Assembly: GCA_017998575.1 (NCBI GenBank)
Contig: JAGOCV010000074.1
Location: forward strand, 1-14,046
DNA: 14,046 nt
Source of the DNA: Burkholderiaceae bacterium
GTDB taxonomy: Bacteria; Pseudomonadota; Gammaproteobacteria; Burkholderiales; Burkholderiaceae
Direction: 5' to 3'
Shown: piece after piece, positions 9,631 through 14,046 of the stretch
Layout of the letters: each line of letters opens with the position of its first letter
How positions within the stretch are numbered: the first letter of the stretch is position 1
Program-made: the position numbers and the translations under genes
Notes under the pieces: generated by a model
What the model was told of the DNA's origin: nothing
The model's database searches: none
The model's input: only the letters and a program-made list of their open reading frames with translations

Positions 9631-11757
9631 TCACGCGGACTGCAGCCGCAGCAGCGCCGCGCCCTCGGCCACCTGGTCGCCAGGGGCGTAGAGCAACTCC
9701 TCGACCTCGCCGTCTGCCGGCGCGGCGATGGTGTGTTCCATCTTCATCGCCTCCATCACCGCCAGCGGCTGACCCTTGGCCACCTTGTCGCCGGCCTTCA
9801 CGGCGAACGACACCACCTTGCCCGGCATGGGCGCGGTGAGCTGGCCGCCTTCGGCGTGCGCGGCGCCCGCGCGCGCCAGCGGATCGACCACCGACAGCTG
9901 GGCCGCGCCGGCTGGGGTGAACACATGCAGCACCTGGCCCTGCGCATCGGCCCCCCGATGCACGTGGGCCACGGTGCGGCGGCCGGCGTAGTCCACGCGC
10001 ATCGCGCCATCGGCGGCCGGCGCGAAGGCCAGCGGCTGCGGCGCGCCATCCTCCACGGCCAGCGTGAGCGCACTGCCGTCGGCCAGGGTGCGGCCGTAAT
10101 GCAGCGTGGCGCGCACCGGCTCGCCGCCCACGTCGAACGTGAAGCCGCGCTGCGCCACGGCGTGCGAATGGAAACCGTCGCGCGCGGCCCACGGGTCAGT
10201 CCAGACAGTGACGGCGGCCGGTGCCGGTTGCTCGCCCTGCAACCGGTGCGCCACCGCGATGGCCACGGCCTGCTCGCGCGCCACGGGTTGCTGATGGAAC
10301 AGTGCCTCGCGGTCGCGCTGGATCAGCGCGGTGTCGAGGTCGGCCCTGGCGAACGCGCCGCCCGGCCGCACCACGCGGCGCAGGAACTGCACGTTGGTCG
10401 CCAGGCCCACGATGCGCACCTGCGCCAGCGCGGCGTCGAGCCGGGCCAGCGCCTGCTCGCGCGTGTCGCCATGCACGATGAGCTTGGCGATCATCGAGTC
10501 GTAGAACGGCGAGATCGCATCGCCCTGCTCCACGCCATCGTCGATACGCACGTCGCCCACCGTGAACGCCGTGGCCTGCGGGCGCGCGTAGACGGCCAGC
10601 GTGCCGGTGGCGGGGAGGAAGTCGTTGTCGGGGCTTTCGGCGCAGATGCGCGCCTCGATGGCGTGGCCGTGGATCTTCAGCTGGTCCTGCGCCAGCGGCA
10701 GCGGCTGGCCAGCGGCCACGCGCAGTTGCCATTCGACGAGGTCGAGCCCGGTGATGGCTTCGGTGACGGGATGCTCGACCTGCAGGCGCGTATTCATCTC
10801 CATGAAAAAAAAGCGCATGTCAGCCCCCACGCTCGGCACTGACGTGTCCTCGCTGCCCCCCGAGGGGGCGCTCGCTTGCTCGGGGCGGCCCGTCGCAGCG
10901 CTCGGTGTCTCGCCCCTCTGCTCCACGATGAACTCCACCGTGCCCGCGCCCACGTAGCCCACGGCCTTGGCGGCTGCCACGGCTGCTTCGCCCATCTGGC
11001 GGCGCATGGCCTCGGTCATGCCGGGCGCGGGGGCTTCTTCGAGCACTTTCTGGTGGCGCCGCTGCACCGAACAATCACGCTCGAACAGATAGACCGCGTG
11101 GCCCTGCGTGTCGGCGAACACCTGGATCTCGATGTGACGCGGGCGCTGCACGTATTTTTCGATCAGCACGGCCTGATCGCCGAAGCTGTTGATGGCTTCG
11201 CGCTGGCACGACGCCAGTGCGGCGGCGAAGTCGTCGGCCTTTTCCACCACGCGCATGCCCTTGCCGCCACCGCCCGCGCTGGCCTTGATGAGCACGGGAT
11301 AGCCGATGCGGCCCGCCTCGCGCGCCAGCAGCGCGGCGTCCTGATCGGCGCCGTGGTAGCCCGGCACCAGCGGCACGCCGGCCTGTTCCATGAGCCGCTT
11401 GGACTCGGCCTTGAGACCCATCGCCTCGATGGCCGACGGCGGCGGGCCGATGAACACCAGGCCCGCATCGGCGCAGGCCTGCGCGAAGGCCTCGTTCTCG
11501 CTGAGGAAGCCGTAGCCCGGGTGGATGGCCTGCGCGCCCGTGGCCTTTGCGGCATCGAGGATGCGCTGCCATTGCAGGTAGCTGTCGCGCGGCGCGCTGC
11601 CGCCGACGTGCACGGATTCGTCGCAGGCGGCCACGTGCTTGGCGTTGGCGTCGGCATCGGAGTAGATGGCCACCGTCTTGATGCCGAGGCGGCGTGCGGT
11701 CGCCGCAACACGGCAGGCGATCTCACCGCGGTTCGCAATCAGGATCTTTTCAAACAT
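9631..11757 (-). CDS. liuD: methylcrotonyl-CoA carboxylase alpha subunit (biotin carboxylase plus biotin carrier), with in-frame insert
   Basis: Carries out ATP-dependent carboxylation of its own biotin, which the LiuB partner uses to carboxylate 3-methylcrotonyl-CoA. Domain order in 708 residues: biotin carboxylase N-domain (MFEKILIANRGEIACRV; HPGYGFLSEN 80-88), ATP-grasp (KASAGGGGKGMR 158-169), C-domain (GHAIEARICAE, 364-374; SPFYDSMIAKLI), a linker, and a biotinyl domain with EAMKMEH (biotin on Lys672). ATP-grasp residues Glu275, Glu320, Asn322, Arg324 and Glu328 (MEMNTRLQVEH) are intact. Relatives run about 655-680 residues. The excess is mostly a Ser/Ala/Gly/Pro/Glu-rich stretch at about 281-313, between GTVEFIVEQ and MRFFFMEMN, where relatives have a short turn. 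The ATG lies 3 bases past the DUF4126 stop, suggesting coupling. Context and sequence favour methylcrotonyl-CoA over propionyl- or acetyl-CoA, but substrate choice rests mainly on context. Confidence 0.93.
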   Translation of the reverse strand: MFEKILIANRGEIACRVAATARRLGIKTVAIYSDADANAKHVAACDESVHVGGSAPRDSYLQWQRILDAAKATGAQAIHPGYGFLSENEAFAQACADAGLVFIGPPPSAIEAMGLKAESKRLMEQAGVPLVPGYHGADQDAALLAREAGRIGYPVLIKASAGGGGKGMRVVEKADDFAAALASCQREAINSFGDQAVLIEKYVQRPRHIEIQVFADTQGHAVYLFERDCSVQRRHQKVLEEAPAPGMTEAMRRQMGEAAVAAAKAVGYVGAGTVEFIVEQRGETPSAATGRPEQASAPSGGSEDTSVPSVGADMRFFFMEMNTRLQVEHPVTEAITGLDLVEWQLRVAAGQPLPLAQDQLKIHGHAIEARICAESPDNDFLPATGTLAVYARPQATAFTVGDVRIDDGVEQGDAISPFYDSMIAKLIVHGDTREQALARLDAALAQVRIVGLATNVQFLRRVVRPGGAFARADLDTALIQRDREALFHQQPVAREQAVAIAVAHRLQGEQPAPAAVTVWTDPWAARDGFHSHAVAQRGFTFDVGGEPVRATLHYGRTLADGSALTLAVEDGAPQPLAFAPAADGAMRVDYAGRRTVAHVHRGADAQGQVLHVFTPAGAAQLSVVDPLARAGAAHAEGGQLTAPMPGKVVSFAVKAGDKVAKGQPLAVMEAMKMEHTIAAPADGEVEELLYAPGDQVAEGAALLRLQSA
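10819..10917 (-). repeat. probable palindromic repetitive element inserted in frame within liuD
   Basis: These 99 bases (33 codons, no stop in the gene frame) encode the extra loop of LiuD. Inverted pairs are visible: GCCCCC/GGGGGC (10855-10860 with 10864-10869), CCCCGAG/CTCGGGG (10858-10864 with 10879-10885) and CGCTG/CAGCG (10851-10855 with 10896-10900). The tightly nested, alternative hairpins and G/C runs are unlike ordinary coding sequence nearby. My recollection is that similar CCCCCGAGGGGG-type palindromes are scattered between genes in Comamonadaceae; I could not check this. Exact ends are uncertain by several codons because the host sequence before insertion is not known. Confidence 0.6.
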
Positions 11758-11760
11758 GTC

Positions 11761-12384
11761 TCACACCACCTTCGTTGGGCCGGAAGAAGAAACGACAGAC
11801 GACACGCGCCGCACCACGGCACGCAGGAACCTGAAGAGCACCACCAGCAGCAGCACCGACACCAGCACCACGAACGCCAGCACGACCCCGAACACCAGCG
11901 GATGCTGCGTGGCCAGCCACACCATGACGACCACCAGGCCGTCCTCGAAGAACGACAGCAGCCAGTTGGAGAACGGCTCGGGCGAGGTGTTGACCGCCGC
12001 GCGCGCCGTCATCTTGGTGGCCAGCGCCGTGGCCGACAGCGATCCGCCCATCAGCGCGGCCAGCAGCGTCATCACGCCACCGTCGAGCCCGAACACACCC
12101 GCCGCCAGCAGCGCGCCGGCCGGCACGCGGATGAAGGCGTGCAGGGCATCCCACAGGCTGTCGAGCCAGGGCAGCTTGTCGGCGAAGAACTCCACGCACA
12201 ACATCACGCCGCTGCCCACCAGCACGGCCGGGTGCTGCAGCAGCGCCAGGCCCGGCGGCAGCGGCAGCCAGCCGGCCCAGCCCATGGCGCCCACGATGAA
12301 CACCACCGCATACAGCCGCACGCCGCTGGCCCAGCCGAGCGCGGCGGCCAGCGCGGCGAGTGCGGGGAGGTCGAGCGATTGCAT
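11761..12384 (-). CDS. DUF4126 integral membrane protein
   Basis: A 207-residue polytopic membrane protein of unknown function. Hydrophobic segments fall around residues 8-38, 52-66, 86-120 and 148-188. Family-like blocks are SGVRLYAVVFIVG (20-32), EFFADKLPWLDSLWDALH (65-82) and the SLSATALATKMTARAAVNTS segment (115-134) followed by EPFSNWLLSFFEDG. A basic RFLRAVVRR and Ser/Val tail close it. ATG with AAGGA eight bases upstream. It starts 21 bases after liuC and stops 3 bases before liuD, so it is firmly inside the liu transcript. No transport motif is recognisable. A role in uptake or export for this pathway would be a guess. Confidence 0.88.
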   Translation of the reverse strand: MQSLDLPALAALAAALGWASGVRLYAVVFIVGAMGWAGWLPLPPGLALLQHPAVLVGSGVMLCVEFFADKLPWLDSLWDALHAFIRVPAGALLAAGVFGLDGGVMTLLAALMGGSLSATALATKMTARAAVNTSPEPFSNWLLSFFEDGLVVVMVWLATQHPLVFGVVLAFVVLVSVLLLVVLFRFLRAVVRRVSSVVSSSGPTKVV

Positions 12385-12405
12385 GGCGGATTCCTTCGCG
12401 GCTTC

Positions 12406-13251
12406 TCAGTCGAGCCAGCCGGGCCGGCGCTTGTTCAGGAACGACTGCACGCCCTCCTTGCCTTCGTCGCTGGCGCGGATGTCGGCAATGCGTTTGGCGG
12501 TGTCGGCGCGCAGCTCGGCCGACAGCGGCTCGGCCGCCACGTGGCGCACCAGCTTCTTGCTGGCACGCACGGCCTTCGGGCCGTTGGCGCAGACGGTGGC
12601 GACGACTTCGGCCACCCGGGCGTCCAGCGCCTCGGGCGCCACCAGCTCGTGCACGAAGCCCAGCGCCTTGGCATCGGCCGCGCTGAAGCGCTCGGCCGTC
12701 GTCATGTAGCGGCGCGAGGCCTGCTCACCCAGGGCGCGCACCACGTAGGGGCTGATGGTGGCCGGCAGCAGGCCCAGGCGCGCTTCGGAGAGGCAGAAGG
12801 TGACGCCCTCGGCGGCCACCAGCACGTCGCACACCGCGGCCAGGCCCATGCCACCGGCGTAGCAGTCGCCCTGCACGCGGCCCACCACGGGCACGGGGCA
12901 GCGCCACAGCGCCCACAGCATGTCGGCCAGGCGGCCGGCGTCGGCGCGGTTCTGCTCCCAGCTGAAATCGGCCATGGCGCGCATCCAGTTGAGATCGGCC
13001 CCGGCGCAGAAGGCCTTGCCGTGCGCGGCCAGCACCACCACGCGCAGTTCGTCGTCCTCGGCCAGCTCGGTGAAGGTGCGCGTGAGCGTGGCGATGACTT
13101 CCTCGTTGAAGGCGTTGCGCACGTCGGGCCGGTTGAGCCACACCTCGGCCACGTGGGCCGAGGGGCGGCGCAGTTCCACGGGCGGCGGTGGCGGCTCGGG
13201 GGCCAGGTCGATGACGACGTCGCTGTTTTTCTTCTTGCCGAGGATGTTCAT
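12406..13251 (-). CDS. liuC: methylglutaconyl-CoA hydratase-type crotonase
   Basis: Hydrates 3-methylglutaconyl-CoA to HMG-CoA in leucine breakdown. In 281 residues the crotonase landmarks are WLNRPDVRNAFNEE (38-51), the first oxyanion loop AFCAGADLNWM (80-90), the second at YAGGMGLAAVCD (131-142) and SEARLGLLPATISPYVVR (155-172) with Glu156 as the likely acid/base. The first crotonase glutamate is replaced by glycine (GGMGL), as I recall for LiuC-type enzymes. Residues 1-25 (MNILGKKKNSDVVIDL, then PEPPPPP) are an atypical, Lys- then Pro-rich extension. ATG 13251 has no clear ribosome binding site, and a GTG at codon 25 would give the usual length of about 257. It sits between liuB and the DUF4126 gene. 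Hydratase identity is well supported by pathway context. Confidence 0.92.
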   Translation of the reverse strand: MNILGKKKNSDVVIDLAPEPPPPPVELRRPSAHVAEVWLNRPDVRNAFNEEVIATLTRTFTELAEDDELRVVVLAAHGKAFCAGADLNWMRAMADFSWEQNRADAGRLADMLWALWRCPVPVVGRVQGDCYAGGMGLAAVCDVLVAAEGVTFCLSEARLGLLPATISPYVVRALGEQASRRYMTTAERFSAADAKALGFVHELVAPEALDARVAEVVATVCANGPKAVRASKKLVRHVAAEPLSAELRADTAKRIADIRASDEGKEGVQSFLNKRRPGWLD

Positions 13252-13303
13252 GTCGTTGTGCTCGTGTGTCGAAGTGAAGGAGGAAACCGCGCCGGTGCCC
13301 GCG

Positions 13304-14046
13304 TCACATGCGGAACACGCCGAACGTCGTCGGCTCGGCCGGCGCATTGAGCGCGGCCGACAGGCCCAGTGCCAGCACGCGGCGCGTGTCCGCCGGATCG
13401 ATGATGCCGTCGTCCCACAGGCGCGCGCTGGCGTAGTAGGGATGGCCCTGTTCCTCGTATTGCTGGCGGATGGGTGCCTTGAAATCCTCTTCTTCGGCCG
13501 CCGACCACTGGCCGCCCTTGGCCTCGATGCCATCGCGCCGCACGGTGGCCAGCACGCTGGCCGCCTGCTCGCCGCCCATCACGCTGATGCGCGCGTTGGG
13601 CCACATCCAGAGGAAGCGCGGCGAATACGCCCGGCCGCACATGCCGTAGTTGCCCGCGCCGAAGCTGCCGCCGATGATCACCGTGAACTTCGGAACACGC
13701 GCGCAGGCCACGGCCGTCACCATCTTGGCGCCGTTGCGCGCGATGCCTTCGTTCTCGTACTTGCGGCCCACCATGAAGCCGGTGATGTTCTGCAGGAACA
13801 CCAGCGGGATGTTGCGCTGGCAGCACAGCTCGATGAAGTGCGCGCCCTTCAGGGCCGATTCGCTGAACAGGATGCCGTTGTTGGCGATGATGCCCACCGG
13901 CATGCCTTCGATGCGCGCGAAGCCCGTCACCAGCGTGGTGCCGTAGCGCGCCTTGAACTCGTCGAACTCGCTGCCGTCGACGATGCGCGCGATCACCTCG
14001 CGCACGTCGAAGGGCTTGCGCGTGTCGACCGGGATCACGCCGTGCA
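13304..14046 (-). CDS. liuB: methylcrotonyl-CoA carboxylase beta (carboxyltransferase) subunit, 5' part outside window
   Basis: Transfers CO2 from the biotin of LiuD to 3-methylcrotonyl-CoA, giving 3-methylglutaconyl-CoA. Only the C-terminal 247 or so residues of an expected 535 are present. Visible features are [19 protein letters not shown] near the window edge, [20 protein letters not shown], the [13 protein letters not shown] segment and the [16 protein letters not shown] glycine-rich oxyanion region, followed by [11 protein letters not shown], which is characteristic of methylcrotonyl/propionyl-type carboxyltransferases. The reading frame is open to the right edge, so the true start lies beyond it. 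It ends 52 bases before liuC. The pairing with LiuD and LiuC makes methylcrotonyl-CoA the best substrate call. Confidence 0.95.
   Translation of the reverse strand, partial: HGVIPVDTRKPFDVREVIARIVDGSEFDEFKARYGTTLVTGFARIEGMPVGIIANNGILFSESALKGAHFIELCCQRNIPLVFLQNITGFMVGRKYENEGIARNGAKMVTAVACARVPKFTVIIGGSFGAGNYGMCGRAYSPRFLWMWPNARISVMGGEQAASVLATVRRDGIEAKGGQWSAAEEEDFKAPIRQQYEEQGHPYYASARLWDDGIIDPADTRRVLALGLSAALNAPAEPTTFGVFRM

Noticed and set aside
10876..13350. Plus-strand open frame of over 800 codons opposite liuD, DUF4126 and liuC
   Set aside because: It spans three clear minus-strand genes and has the His/Gln/Gly-rich composition typical of antisense frames in high-GC DNA.

Overview
The window is high-GC DNA (roughly two thirds G+C by eye). 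It has dense, mostly minus-strand genes, short gaps and strong GC bias at third codon positions. Gene content and protein flavour point to a betaproteobacterium of the order Burkholderiales, most likely the family Comamonadaceae (Acidovorax/Variovorax/Hydrogenophaga-like). This placement is inferred from protein resemblance, not from a marker gene. All 14 protein genes I support lie on the minus strand, so transcription runs from high to low coordinates. No rRNA, tRNA, CRISPR, insertion sequence or phage gene is visible.

Right half (about 14046 down to 7662): a leucine/isovalerate catabolism (liu) cluster. In transcription order it holds the methylcrotonyl-CoA carboxylase beta subunit (liuB, cut by the window edge), a methylglutaconyl-CoA hydratase-type crotonase (liuC), a DUF4126 membrane protein, the biotin-carrying methylcrotonyl-CoA carboxylase alpha subunit (liuD), a GhrA-type D-2-hydroxyacid dehydrogenase, and hydroxymethylglutaryl-CoA lyase (liuE). 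LiuB and LiuD together carboxylate 3-methylcrotonyl-CoA, LiuC hydrates the product to HMG-CoA, and LiuE cleaves that to acetyl-CoA and acetoacetate. The membrane protein and the dehydrogenase are not part of the textbook pathway but sit inside the run with very small gaps. Immediately downstream come a YbaK/EbsC-type editing-domain protein, a small DUF1289 cysteine protein and a DsbA-fold 2-hydroxychromene-2-carboxylate isomerase-like protein, joined by two ATGA start/stop overlaps.

Middle (about 5974 down to 4222): a single MHS-type major facilitator transporter with a large insert in a predicted periplasmic loop. It is followed by a textbook intrinsic terminator with a perfect 12-bp stem, a UUCG loop and a U run.

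Left part (4169 down to 1): a 59-residue membrane-anchored small protein, an unrecognised 193-residue two-part protein with a proline-rich linker, a DUF4212 sodium/solute symporter small subunit without its usual large-subunit neighbour, and a UvrA nucleotide excision repair ATPase that runs off the left edge.

The most unusual observation is inside liuD. About 33 in-frame codons (10819..10917), with palindromic, G/C-run-rich DNA and a low-complexity product, interrupt the ATP-grasp domain between the two strands that carry the metal-binding glutamates. It looks like a small repetitive palindromic element that inserted in frame, comparable in principle to the Rickettsia palindromic elements found inside genes.
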